NCBI GenBank assembly: GCA_949825065.1
Contig: OX463849.1
Location: 30,554,043 to 30,618,042 of the forward strand
Length of the DNA: 64,000 bases
Origin: Odontocerum albicorne
Lineage: Eukaryota > Arthropoda > Insecta > Trichoptera > Odontoceridae
Direction: 5' to 3'
The position numbers and the translations under genes were made by a program. The stretch's first letter is position 1. Every line of letters starts with the position of its first letter. A model generated the notes under the pieces. The model was not told the DNA's origin, ran no database searches, and worked only from the letters and a program-made list of their open reading frames with translations. This document shows positions 13,918 through 23,640 of this stretch, piece after piece.

Positions 13918-14325
13918 ACCTTCTTCTTATTCATCATCTTATTATAGACATGTTGGCCTGTTATGGTCCTGCATCATTGTTTGCCTCTTGTGACGTCAAC
14001 TGCCAGCTGTCTTTCCATCTTTTGGGAGGTCGTCCTGGAGGTCTGCTTGCTTGGGGGATATTGTCCCTGGCCATTCTTACGGCTCTTGGTTCCGCCATTC
14101 TGAATACGTGTTCGTTCCAGAACCTTCTTCTCTGTCGTCACCATCTGCCAATATCTTCAACTTCGCACGTCCTTCGGATTTCTGTGTTTCGTACTCTATC
14201 ACGAAGGGTTTTGCCAGCGATACTCCTGAATACCTTCATTTCGCTGGTTCGAAGGAGATTTATGGTTCTGACAGTGTCGGCTCTGGACTCTACGCTGTTT
14301 GTCATTATGAGGCGGAAACAGGTTT
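13918..14325 (-). pseudogene. 5'-truncated LINE (family B) 3' end
   Basis: The minus strand encodes VESRADTVRT, LLRTSEMKVFRSIAGK, LRDRVRNTEIRRTC and VEDIGRW. This is nearly identical to the C-terminus of the LINE at 38110-39510, and the noncoding 3' end (rich in AGGACCATAACAGGCC) is shared too. The copy is cut off at about 14325, where similarity stops at the equivalent of about 39130. It has no RT domain. The plus-strand ORFs here are antisense shadows. Confidence 0.85.
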
Positions 14326-14329
14326 TAAT

Positions 14330-14678
14330 TAAAAGTATAAAAATAAACTTTTTGAAAAAAAATTTCAACCTTCGTCAATTAAGTGACAAACTCACAATTT
14401 TAAGTAAAATTATTAAGCGTAGTTACTTAAAAAAATTAGAAATAAGCAGTTATTAAAATATAACTGTTATAATTGAAAAATAAACGCTGTTTGATTAACA
14501 GTTGTTCCATAATTAATTAATTCGTCCTACGTCATATCCAAGGTGTATATATACTCGTACATCACCAGTTTCACATTTCCAATGCGTTTTCTACAGGATT
14601 TCTAAATTTCCACAGTTTAGCACCATAAAGAAAGATAGCGAGAATCAATGTTCTTATAAGTTTTTCTTTAGTAAATAT
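14330..14678. other. no gene recognised
   Basis: AT-rich DNA between two mobile elements. No motif seen. Confidence 0.4.
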
Positions 14679-15240
14679 AGGGTCTTTCAAATTGAGTGTT
14701 CTTTTTTTTAATTTTTGGATAAAACACAGATGGCGTCACAAACTTGATTGGGCCTTGTGACATTTGAGAAGTGGAATGTACAACATTTATAAAAATGGAG
14801 TCGTATACAATGCAACAACGCATTCAAATTATTGAATTATTTTATGGATTGTAATCTCCGGAAACTGTGATGTTAATTGGCCACCAAGATCGTGTGTTCT
14901 GACACCATTGGACTATTTTTTCTGGGGTTACGTGAAAAACTAGGTCTTAAAAAATTACCCCCAATCAATTCCTGAGCTGAAGGACAAAATTATTCGCGTT
15001 ATTGGTGAATTAGAACCGCAATTATGCCAAAATATCATCGAAAATTTTGACAAAAAAGTGGACATCTGTGGAGCTACAAGAGGTGGACATTTGGCGGATA
15101 TTGTTTTTTTTTTGTGTTTAAATGTCATACATTATACTTCAATGACAAATAAAAAATATTTTGAAATCAAAGCAAATTGTGTGTTTTATTCAAGAATTAA
15201 AAAAAATTAATAAAAAAGACCGCTCAATTTGAAAGACCCT
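14679..15240 (+). mobile_element. internally deleted mariner-like DNA transposon
   Basis: The ends are inverted repeats: the left reads AGGGTCTTTCAAATTGAGTG and the right, reverse-complemented, AGGGTCTTTCAAATTGAGCG. Similarity continues for about 45 bp to a TGGATAAAACACA / TGAATAAAACACA block. Inside, MQQRIQIIELFYG (transposase start) is followed directly by the C-terminal region: WPPRSCVLTPLDYFFWGYVKN, then PQSIPELKDKI, IENFDKKV and ATRGGHLADIVF. The WPPRS-x-x-LTPLD-x-FLWG motif contains the third catalytic Asp of this DDE family. The catalytic middle is deleted and a stop follows YVKN, so the copy is non-autonomous. Confidence 0.75.
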
Positions 15241-15958
15241 TTACAAGTTTACGACCCATTTCTAGTTCTCGCTCCTAGGCGGCAAAAAGCCTAAAGTCGA
15301 TCCTGCTATAACACAGGTCCTAGAATTCAGCTTATAGCACCAGGAGCAGGTTCCAGCTCAGAGTCTTTGCAGGAAGAGTCCTCCAACACAAAGCCCGTTG
15401 CTCGCATTGTTCTGTCGGGTGTATGATTTGCCGTGAGACGGTACGCGGTGCTTAAGTGCAAGGACCAAATGCAGACAAAGATTAAGGATACTGTGGTCCG
15501 GTGTAACAAAATGGCAGTATGTTATTTGGCAGAAAAATTTATAAATTATTTTTAATTTTAAACACTATTCTTTTCTTCTTTATTAAATAATAAATCTTCT
15601 TTGTCGTGACATCAATGCTGAAGAACCCACAAATTATTGAACATATTCATGTTGTTTATAGTTAAGGCATTAACGTTATGGATATTCATGTGTTTTTTTT
15701 GTGAAAAATAGTGCGATGGTTTACCATTGCATTCCGCACTAGGAATTGTAAACATTTGTATATTCTGAGCTCTGCTGCTAACACACAGTATTTTAGGATT
15801 TAGTAATATGTCTCAGAGGAAATGTGCACTCGTAAATAAATATCAAATGGGAGCTGGAATGAATGCTCTGTCCGTGCAGTGACTATTTGGAGCCAAAGAT
15901 GAAGAGTTCGAAATATCACCGGACCAAGCGCTGAGCACTTTCTAGGTGATCCTAGACT
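15241..15958. other. no gene recognised
   Basis: A GC-richer patch at 15270-15510 contains a 60-codon minus-strand ORF without recognised motifs. At 15805-15950 a plus-strand ATG frame (MSQRKC...) ends at a stop after about 24 codons; a vague transposase N-terminus resemblance is not supported further. Confidence 0.3.
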
Positions 15959-15966
15959 GCTTAGAC

Positions 15967-16466
15967 CAGTGTTTCCCAACCTTTTTAGACCTGTGGACCG
16001 GTAAAAAAAGGAAAAAATTTTCGCGGACCACTAATACTGAAATAAAAATGTTTTATTTATTTAATATTTTATAAATCTTATACTGTGACAGATGGACATA
16101 TGTAACTATAATTGACAAATATACTATACATATAACAGTTAAACAATTTAAATTGTAACATTGTCTGATACAATTAAAATTTAACAAAAACCATGGGGTT
16201 TTTGCAACAAACTATGCGAAACCTGCTGTTGCATCTTTGCTAATATATTGGATATTCTTGGCTGCAGTGCTGTCTCTGACAGACGAAGTGCTGCATTCAC
16301 GTCCAGTCTATTCCTTTGTTTCGATTTTATTGAGGATATGGATGAAAATCCTTTATTTAATATTTTTGCATGACGAATTTCTTAAAATTTGGCATACTGT
16401 TGGCGGCCCGGCGGAAAGTCTCTGCGGCCCGGCACCGGGCCGCGGACCACCGGTTGAGGAACACTG
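15967..16466 (-). mobile_element. hAT derivative (500 bp) with perfect 8-bp target duplication
   Basis: The ends are CAGTGTTTCCCAACC and, in reverse complement, CAGTGTTCCTCAACC, typical of hAT elements. The 8 bases GCTTAGAC occur immediately on both sides (15959-15966 and 16467-16474), the target-site length diagnostic of hAT. On the minus strand at about 16200-16340 the reading SSISSIKSKQRNRLDVNAAL, then LRLS and QQQVSHS, matches the extreme C-terminus of ZBED5/FAM200-type hAT transposases (RLDV-x-x-x-LRL...Q-x-SH). The BED finger, DDE residues and most of the dimerisation domain are missing, so this is an internal-deletion derivative. The plus-strand ORFs at 16237-16575 are shadows. Confidence 0.9.
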
Positions 16467-16474
16467 GCTTAGAC

Positions 16475-16983
16475 TACATTTCTTATACTCGTATATTGCA
16501 AACTTTAGAATCTCTCAAATGTGTCTATACCATCATCCTGTCGTCATTTTAAACGAAATCCATTTTATTCTATAAACCAACGTCTTCAAAAGACTGATCG
16601 AAATGTTGACGTGTGAAGGCAATACTGCTGGTGGTATTTTCCAGAGGGAGAGGAGACTAATTTATCATTGTATTGAATTGATCTTTCATTGTAAACAATA
16701 CAACTGGCAAATTTCTCTTAAAAAAAACGTAATGCATTTAAAAAAAAGAATCGTTTTAATTTTAAAAAGCGTTAATCGTACCCATGATTCAAAGGCTGAA
16801 AGAAATGTGCTTTACTTACCAAGTCTTGGAGGTCGTGTTTGGTTTGAATCGTAGTTTTATACCTCATTTTAACTGAATTTATGGCATGGTGCTTATTTAC
16901 TTTCTTTTACAATCAAAATTTATAAATTAAGTCCTCGTAATATAGCATTTAAAAAAATAAATTACTTTGTTATTTCACTAATT
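16475..16983. other. mostly unclassified; faint SINE tail
   Basis: Around 16665-16705 the sequence TTCATTGTAAACAATACAACTGGCAA resembles the 3' body of SINE family 2 in minus orientation. The 83-codon ORF at 16603-16854 has no motif. Confidence 0.3.
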
Positions 16984-17064
16984 TCATTAATTCCCGCAAA
17001 GGTCTCTTCTACCTGAAGATAACCTTAAGACAAGAGGTAGAAACAAGTGTTGCGGGAATTAATG
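16984..17064. repeat. long imperfect hairpin (81 nt)
   Basis: The outer arms CATTAATTCCCGCAA and TTGCGGGAATTAATG are perfect 15-bp complements. After a 7/7-nt internal loop, TTCTACCT and AGGTAGAA form a second perfect 8-bp stem closing a 20-nt loop. The strand also contains CTGAAGA and GAAAC, as in the Penelope 3' ends described at 21121 and 39631. It could be a tiny palindromic element, a Penelope end fragment or a small-RNA precursor; nothing in sequence decides this. Confidence 0.7.
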
Positions 17065-17065
17065 T

Positions 17066-18130
17066 AAGAAGGGGAAAAATAAATTAACTTATTCTATAAT
17101 GCAGTTCCACAAAGAATAAATCAAAACTTGTGGTAAATTATACGATAATTGTTTTATTCGATTTATCTACAATTAAACCAAAATACGGAAACCTTTCACT
17201 TCATTCCGTATTTTTTTATACATTTTCGTTCCATGTAGTCTTCTCATGTACGTATTTTTACAGGCTTTGGGCTTATATCGTTTCACTACCATACATCAAA
17301 GTCAGTACTAAAATGCTGACGTAGAAATCATCTTCGCTGGTTTTAATACTCTCCAGTTCGAGTATATATGTTTTAGTGTCCCATGTGCTGTTTCTTTTCG
17401 CTACACGTCGTTCGATATCCTTTTTAAAACTTCAATCATGTAAAAAAGCTACCAAAAGAGCAGAATATGTCAACTTGCTCCAATCTTTTATTATTCACCT
17501 ACACGTTGCAATTGTTTATTCACTCCCATTTGTATATCCCCATAACTTTAGATTTCGCAATATCCATTCTCAGATATTGTAAAATCTCACATACGATTTA
17601 ATTATTTAACTATAAAAATTATCTTTACTCTCATCTGCGTGCAGCAATCCACATATATTCCCATTTTAGAATTTCAATAAATGATAGTGAATTTAATATT
17701 ATAATACTTCTAAAATTCCTGTTTTAGCTCAAACTATATTATACTATCTCACGGTTACCAAACCCAAATGATTCATGAATTATGCAACATTAATTTTTAA
17801 ATCATTCTCTTCAAATCTCTCATACAATTTACAAATCATACTGAATAGATTTTGAAATGTGAAAAACTCACATTTCGCGTATAATATTTCTCAATACGCC
17901 AGCCAGTACATTAAAGCCTCAGTGCAGCGCAACTCACTAGTCTTCAGAAGCTGGTGTTTGTAAACTTAGTCGAGTTAGTCCCTAATTAAGTCCCTCCTTA
18001 GTTAGGTTTTACACTGCGGACTTATTCACTTAGTCGGATACCCCTACGTGTAGGGAAACCTTCTCAACTAGACACTCTTATTTTCATTTTCAAGAATTTA
18101 ATCTTTCACAATTATATTTTTTATGTCCTG
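17066..18130. other. no gene recognised
   Basis: AT-rich DNA with two 64-68-codon ORFs without motifs. Confidence 0.4.
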
Positions 18131-18229
18131 ACTGTTAAAACCATTAATGACACTGTATATGACGTGTATAGAACGAAATATCAACTAAATATAGTGAATG
18201 GTATTGCATTTCTTAGGAAACATATATCA

Positions 18230-18430
18230 AAATACGATGATATAGGAAAACAAGGACTGTCGTGCTGGGCAATATTTTTGGTAGGAGACCAAGGGGCCAA
18301 GTTCTTTTTCGTTGGACTAAACATATCAAGGATGTTACTTACTCCACTCCGTATAAGACTTCACATCTGGCCAGAGACAGAAATGGTTTGAGAAATATTG
18401 TGCAGGCCTCATCATGATAATCACAACCCT
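18230..18430 (+). pseudogene. LINE ORF2 3' terminal remnant
   Basis: In one plus frame the sequence reads FGRRPRGQVLFRWTKHIKDV, then HLARDRNGLRNIVQASS. This matches the last part of RTE-like ORF2 proteins (G-R-P-R-x-R-x-R-W-x-D-x-I then A-x-DR-x-x-WR-x-IV). It is short, with the ORF2 body missing. Confidence 0.5.
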
Positions 18431-19060
18431 TACGTATGTTGATGACGACTACAAAGAAAGAGAGATATTTCATTTTATTATTTCACTAACCAACTGTTTT
18501 ATACTTCAGTTGAACCCCATTTGAGTTGGAGGGCTTAATGCTTCGTGGAAATTTCATCCAACTAACCAGCAAAAAAAATGAGAACTGAGACGTAAATCCA
18601 GAAGATAAATATTCCATCTAGGAGACAAAGATGATCTTGATTATGATTTGATTATTTCATTGAATAGTGTGGCCGGGAGATAATGTATCCAAATACAATC
18701 AAATCAAAAAATTCCGACAGCTTTGGAGATCATAGTTCCATGACGATCAACAGGCTTAATCTGCAGAAGACTATCGTTCAGAAAAGAACCTACTAGGAAT
18801 CAAACTAAGATGCCCGCTTACTTACTGTTGAAACACGGCCGCCGACAGATAGTAAACTATACGTTGCACATACCTCGCGAGGAATTTAACTATGAACATT
18901 TGATCACATAAACTTGACATCACCCGACAGTAAAAAAGTTAAAGGATTTTTTCTTAATTTTACTAGGCAATCCACCCAAATTAATATGATTTGAGTGAAT
19001 TGACTTTTTTGCACTGTACAAAATTATCAATGCTTATGAGTATACTGAGCTCTGGTCCAC
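18431..19060. other. no gene recognised; possible SINE tail
   Basis: Near 18550-18590 TTTCATCCAACTAACC resembles the SINE family 2 body. Otherwise nothing is identified. Confidence 0.3.
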
Positions 19061-19069
19061 GTTTTAGCC

Positions 19070-19170
19070 CACCCACTACTTAGGAGGCACGGGATGAAAA
19101 ATCAGTCAATACTTAGGAGGCACCATTTATCAATACTTAGGAGACACAGGATGAGAAATCAGTATGAACA
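19070..19170. repeat. irregular short repeat CAATACTTAGGAGGCAC
   Basis: The block TACTTAGGAGGCAC (or GAGACAC) recurs three times at 19077, 19112 and 19136, alternating with GGATGAGAAATCAGT-like blocks at 19092 and 19153. It is a small local duplication. Confidence 0.7.
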
Positions 19171-19309
19171 CTTAAAAGACCCATTAAAACTCTCTTAAAA
19201 CCATAAAAATGGTTTTGAGAACGATTTTTCTGTAAATGTAATATTTTCTTGAATGTATCTAAATGTATCGTTCGATGCATTACGTAAGATCAAATACACT
19301 CAGAGATAC

Positions 19310-19570
19310 TATTTGAAAAAAGACTAACAAAATAAATTTATAGTACAAATGTGAGTGGAAAGTGTGAGAGAGGAGACCAAGAAATGTGTGGTTTGATCAC
19401 GTGTATGATATTTTAAAAGAAGGAAATGTAAAACGTCAGAGAAATCGTAGGATTTGTATTAGAAGGTTTCCGGGTCTAGGAGAGGCTCAATGTAAAAGTC
19501 TGGGGATCTCTCCTCTCTGCCTGCTCTGATGGCGTGGTGTTTTGTACGAATGATTTGTCGGATGTTAAAT
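19310..19570 (+). pseudogene. LINE 3' tail (family A) remnant
   Basis: The plus strand reads, across frames, NKIYSTNVSGK, then WFDHVYDILKEGNVK, QRNRRICIRR and LSACSDGVVF-like residues. This order matches the family A tail (ERLTKQIY, DILKEGNVK, RNRRxC, LLSAYPDRVA). It is one of several 5'-truncated copies. Confidence 0.6.
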
Positions 19571-19679
19571 TTAATAACTTATTGTTGTTTTTTTAAGTAT
19601 TTGTTTACGTTTGTTACTTTTTTATATTGCTGAACGAAATTTCTCACGACCATTTATTCGAAAGAAATTACAAAAAAGG

Positions 19680-19805
19680 GGAGGAGGGAGGTCTAGAAAA
19701 GTATAGTTGGACCATGTGAATTACATTTTGAAGAACATAAAGGTAAAGAATAATAGAAATAGAAGAAACTGTGTGAGAAAACGCATAGATGTGTATGTAT
19801 ATTTT
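19680..19805 (+). pseudogene. LINE 3' tail (family A) fragment
   Basis: The reading RRSRKV, LDHVNYILKNIKVK, NRNRRNCVRKRIDVY parallels the tail at 19310-19570, so two copies of the same LINE end lie 0.1 kb apart in the same orientation. Here the sequence stops at RIDVY, next to the Penelope-like element. Confidence 0.55.
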
Positions 19806-20043
19806 TTAATCTGACTGTGGAGGTGTAGGTTGATATACTCGTATTTATAAATGATCTTTATCCAAGTATACTAGGATGGAGATCCTTAGAGCTCGCAAAA
19901 AATATCGTAAATTACAATAGCAAGGACTCTGTTAAAAATTCGGAATTGATAGCACTGATGGAATTATGCATCAAACAAAATTATTTTAACTTCAACAATA
20001 AAATATATAAACAAACAAATGGTTTAGCTATTGGCTCACCGTT

Positions 20044-20100
20044 AAGTTAACTTAAACTTACTCCTAAAAGTGTATTTTTAGGAGTAAGTTTAAGTTAACT
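20044..20100. repeat. perfect inverted repeat inside the Penelope RT
   Basis: The arms AGTTAACTTAAACTTACTCC and GGAGTAAGTTTAAGTTAACT, extended by TAAAA/TTTTA, are perfect complements of about 25 bp with a loop of about 6 nt. The palindrome starts exactly after the GSPLS codons and interrupts the RT with a stop. It looks like a fold-back or template-switch scar. Confidence 0.9.
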
Positions 20101-20109
20101 AAAAATGTT

Positions 20110-20334
20110 TTGTGCTGGTTTAGGTATGCAGATGACATTCTTTATGTTTGGACGGGTACCGATAGAGAATTGCACCAATTTCTTCAATATTTAAATTCTA
20201 TAGAGAGTTTTATAAAATTTACACTGGAAACAGAACAGGACGGAAAATTAAATTTCTTGGACCTAACATTATCTCGGAAAAATGGCACATTTGAATTTGA
20301 TATATATACAAAAAAAAACTTATTCAGACTATAA
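20110..20334 (+). pseudogene. Penelope RT fragment with YADD box
   Basis: An open frame of 74 codons carrying FRYADDILYVW (RT catalytic aspartates) and, about 35 residues on, GKLNFLDLTLSRKNG with FDIYTKK, the usual FLD-x-x-x and F-x-x-Y-x-K blocks after the palm. The frame is lost after TKK because of an indel in an A run, and the expected THTDxY-like sequence continues in another frame as TYSDY. The two catalytic Asp residues are intact, but the domain is incomplete. Confidence 0.85.
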
Positions 20335-20603
20335 TTCCAGCAGCTTCCAACCATCCTAATAACCATAAATTCGCCGCCTTTAACTGTATGCTTCATAGAT
20401 TGCTCAGTGTCCCATTAACCGACGACAATTTTAAAAAGGAATAAATAACCATAAAAAAAATTGCTACAAATAATGGCTATCCTGGAAGCCTCATTGATTC
20501 ACTTTTAAAAAACAAAACAAAAAAGAAACTTATAAAAGATTACATATTTAACGCCACCTATAAGCATGCCTTTAAATGGAGCAAAGTCCTATTTATAAAA
20601 AAC

Positions 20604-21068
20604 ATGTACGAAATAACTAAAAATATTCCAAGTCACATAAAGCCAGCTTTTTACACTAATTTTAATCTCCGGAAACTCTTATTTAATGGGAAAGGCAAAA
20701 ATGGAATACTTAGCAACAGTGGTGTGTATAAACTTTTATGTGCTGACTATGACAATTTCTATATAGGAAACGCAGGAAGATCTTTTGAAAAGAGATTTCG
20801 TGAACACAAATCCGCCTTAACAAATCCTCTAATTTATTCTGAAATGGCTAATCATTGTCACCATGAAAACCATACTTTTTCTTTCGATTATGCCAAATTC
20901 TTACATATCAGTAGTGACGGAAATAAATTGGACAGATTGGAGGCCCTAGAAATTTCTAAGTCAGTACATCGGTCCGAACATCTGGTAAGCAGTTATATCC
21001 CAAAAATCTCTCCGCTCTTGGCCGAAATTGTTACACGCCTATCTTACCCCTCAGTCCCTAACCGTTGA
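20604..21068 (+). CDS. Penelope GIY-YIG endonuclease region (remnant)
   Basis: This 154-codon open frame is the C-terminal part of the Penelope protein. It has IPSHIKPAF-like linker residues, then SGVYKLLCADYDNFYIGNAG, giving GVY and YIG for the GIY-YIG signature, followed by R-x-FEKRFREHK with the catalytic Arg, and ANHCHHENHTFSF, then LDRLEALEI with a conserved Glu. In Penelope-like proteins the segment between GVY and YIG normally has two cysteines; here only one remains (second is Tyr), and the usual GQTGR is GNAGR. The domain would nick target DNA in an active element. The upstream RT is broken, so this is a fossil despite the open frame. Confidence 0.85.
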   Translation: MYEITKNIPSHIKPAFYTNFNLRKLLFNGKGKNGILSNSGVYKLLCADYDNFYIGNAGRSFEKRFREHKSALTNPLIYSEMANHCHHENHTFSFDYAKFLHISSDGNKLDRLEALEISKSVHRSEHLVSSYIPKISPLLAEIVTRLSYPSVPNR

Positions 21069-21120
21069 AGCGTGTATATCGGTACCAGTTCGAACGGAAT
21101 TTAGTCTCGTTTGTGCTCCC

Positions 21121-21170
21121 CTGAAGATGAGGTGAAAGCCTTGAAACCGGTAGGGTTATACCGTTACAAA
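21121..21170 (+). ncRNA. hammerhead-ribozyme-like core at Penelope 3' end
   Basis: CTGAAGA (21121-21127) fits the hammerhead CUGANGA box and GAAAC (21143-21147) the GAAA box. Between them GAGG and CCTT can pair as stem II around a 6-nt loop. ACCG after GAAA could pair with a downstream CCGT with one mismatch as stem III. Hammerhead motifs are known in Penelope-like elements. A stem I next to the core is not obvious here, so self-cleavage is unproven. Confidence 0.4.
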
Positions 21171-21259
21171 AAAATGGAATAAACAGTGTTTGATAAAAAT
21201 AAATTCCTAAATTATAAATGAATGCTTAAATTTTTGACTGTCACATTATTATTAATATT

Positions 21260-21425
21260 ATAGTTTAAGTTATCTATGGTATACACATTTGCCAAAGGCT
21301 ATACCCATAAAAAATACTTAAGAACTAAAGGACTAATCTTATTTATATATTATAACTACAAGCTATCTCCATTTTAATTTTCTACATGTCATTTTTATTT
21401 TTAATAATCTTAATAGTTGATTTCA
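21260..21425. repeat. dispersed repeat related to the 42-bp array locus
   Basis: AAGAACTAAAGGACTAATCTTATTTATATATTATAAC followed by CATTTTAATTTTC and TTTTTATTTTTAATAATC matches both flanks of the 42-bp array at 49318-49715, but with only about one unit between them. It is the unexpanded form of the same repeat. Confidence 0.7.
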
Positions 21426-21429
21426 TACA

Positions 21430-22955
21430 AACTTATAACTAGATAACAATTCTTACTACTAATGATTGGAATTTATTTTTTTAAGCACGTACATGTCCAC
21501 TCGTTCAGGCTACTCGCATTCCATAACATTCACTCAGACCTTGGTCCGCCCTGCTAATACTATAGATTGACTAGTCAGGCAATAGATGATGCTTTGGAAG
21601 CTTGTGCTAGTAACGGAAATATTTATATGCAAATCGCACACAAATTGTCGATTTAATTTTAATGTTTTTTTTCTTTTTTTATGGTCTATACAAAATGTAT
21701 AGGAATATCCAGGTTAAAATATCCACCTAATTTGGGTTCTAAAAAAAAGACACCTGTCCCTACAAATTTGGTATGTAGTATTAGAGATAAGAATAGGTCA
21801 CTGTCTGATAGGATCTTTAAGATAATAAAAAGATGCACACTGTGCAAGAAAGTTTTATTCCCAAATTGACACTGAATATACAATAAATAAATAAAGGTTT
21901 ATTAACAGTAACTTAGTATGTACATTACTCGTATCCTGAAATTGAACATTGATTTAAAGGGAATGAGAAATATCATTTTTATTTAAGAGAGAAGCTATTG
22001 AAAGGTTTGAATTGATCTTAAAATGTTCCCCTAGTCGAGATACACCCCCGCCAATGGAAGGCGAGCTGGCCACGAGGACATGAGATGTTGTTCAGTTCGT
22101 ATCATTTTGTACTAAATTGGAATATTAAATTAAATAAATGACAATAAACAAGCAGTTAATACAATTATAAACACAGTAAATATTACAATAATTGATAAAA
22201 AATATTAATGCATACAATCATATACGCACGCAACCCCATACACACTACGACGCTGAGAGAGAAAATAAAATAAGATTGCAAATAAAAGTTTGAGACCTTC
22301 ATCACCCATGCTCCTACCACCATGTGACAATATCAGAAAATTATACGTTCAACCTTTGGTTAGTTAAAAAAAAGCCTATAGAATCATAATTAATTGAATA
22401 AACCCGTTCATTATAAATGAATAAAGTTCCTTCAACAGCATTAATCATTTATTAAAATACTGTTGAAAATATTCTCTCATTTTTTGAACACCGCGTCAAT
22501 AAATATCAGAGCTGATAACCGTTCTTCTCACAAGAACATAATATATTTGGAAGCAAGGAACTGTAATTTATAAGTTCGGCAAGGCGAGACATCTCATCAT
22601 TAATTTCCCTGGGATTGGAGAGACGCGAGCTGCCACCCCATATGCCCCCGTGTCTGTGTGCTTATGTTTAACACATGGGTATTTCACCCCTGTTTTTCTT
22701 TCGTTCTATTGTTAAAAAAAAGGTTTATTATCAAAAAGTATACGAACAAGAATACATCCTTGTCCTAGACATATTTCAATTATTTAATGAATAAATAACA
22801 GGCAGTACTCTCACTAACTGTTAATTCAAAGAATTATTGTGATGGACAAAATCAATAAATTTATAAAAAAGATATTGAAGGTGGCTCCTGAAAAACTACA
22901 TTGTACTCGTATATACTCGTACTATTAAGAACAAAAAATTATATTTGGGAAAAAA
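21430..22955. other. no gene recognised
   Basis: About 1.5 kb. Two GC-richer patches at 22040-22100 and 22570-22670 have no identified family. ORFs at 21681-21869 and 21686-21883 overlap in opposite strands and show no domain. Confidence 0.35.
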
Positions 22956-22964
22956 GGAAGTGAC

Positions 22965-23090
22965 AACAGTACCAATGTATTACGCTTCCTTTACTTGATT
23001 ACGGTGACGCATGTTATTTGGATGCTAACGAAAATATACTGGATAAGTTGGAGAGACTCCAAAACGTTTGAATACGATTCATATGTATTG
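22965..23090 (+). pseudogene. LINE RT C-terminal fragment
   Basis: A plus frame reads LPLLDYGDACYLDANENILD, then KLERLQNV and IRFI. This matches the post-palm block of CR1/Jockey-type RTs (LP-x-x-DY-x-D-x-x-Y...L-x-KLQ-x-xQN-x-CIRFI). It is cut at 23090 by a Penelope 3' end fragment. Confidence 0.6.
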
Positions 23091-23130
23091 TAATTTATTT
23101 TTATCAAACACTGTTTATACCACTTTTTTG
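23088..23130 (-). repeat. Penelope 3' end fragment
   Basis: The reverse complement GTGGTATAAACAGTGTTTGA matches the terminal GGAATAAACAGTGTTTGATA of the element ending at 21200. Confidence 0.65.
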
Positions 23131-23637
23131 TATTTAACCAGAGATTCATGTTTAACCTGAGAATGATCATGTGTCAGAGTTTCAGAACAAATTTCAATAG
23201 CTTAGAATCAGGTAGCGAAGGAGACTTCATATTTTGTCTACATTAATAAGCGTGCTTAACAATCTCAGTTATTCTTCATATACCAAATGTACTCGTATAT
23301 TCGCGAAAACTTCCAGTTTCTTTCAGCATCAGACGTTCTTTCCATACCAATGTCACGAACGAGCTTCAGAAACCGGATACATCTTATCCTTATTGACGTT
23401 GAAGAAAGAATTAAATTAAATATTACAAAAATGTGTAAAAAAAATTAAGTGAAAAAAATTTTTTGTAATTAAAAATACACAAATTTTTCATTGGTAATGG
23501 AATCAGTTTTAGCACTTTGTTCTCTTGCCATCGGAACTTTGATTTTTATCTATAAAGATTATACGTACTCGCTTAAGTTCGTCAGTTTTACACACGATTA
23601 ACAAATACTCACACAGACGGATGTATTGTAACATATA
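23131..23637. other. no gene recognised
   Basis: The ORF at 23234-23419 might continue the LINE tail, but I could not align it. Confidence 0.35.
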
Positions 23638-23640
23638 CAA

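Larger units (their letters stand above)
19848..21200 (+). mobile_element. Penelope-like element, 5'-truncated and broken
   Basis: The element is recognised from an RT followed by a GIY-YIG endonuclease, the architecture of Penelope-like elements. Starting at about 19848 the reading LYPSILGW, LMELCIKQNYFNF, GLAIGSPLS gives RT motifs up to the GSPLS box; then WFRYADDILYVW gives the catalytic YADD box. The block normally lying between them is missing and a palindrome stands in its place (20044-20099). Later blocks NHPNNHK-x-AAF, MLHRLLSVPL and IATNNGYPGSLIDSLL appear in shifted frames. It ends with a 3' region carrying a hammerhead-like core and GGAATAAACAGTGTTTGATA. It is inactive. Confidence 0.9.

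Noticed and set aside
13950..14456. 168-codon plus-strand ORF
   Set aside because: It is antisense to a LINE 3' end; the same antisense frame appears opposite the related LINE at 39013-39498.
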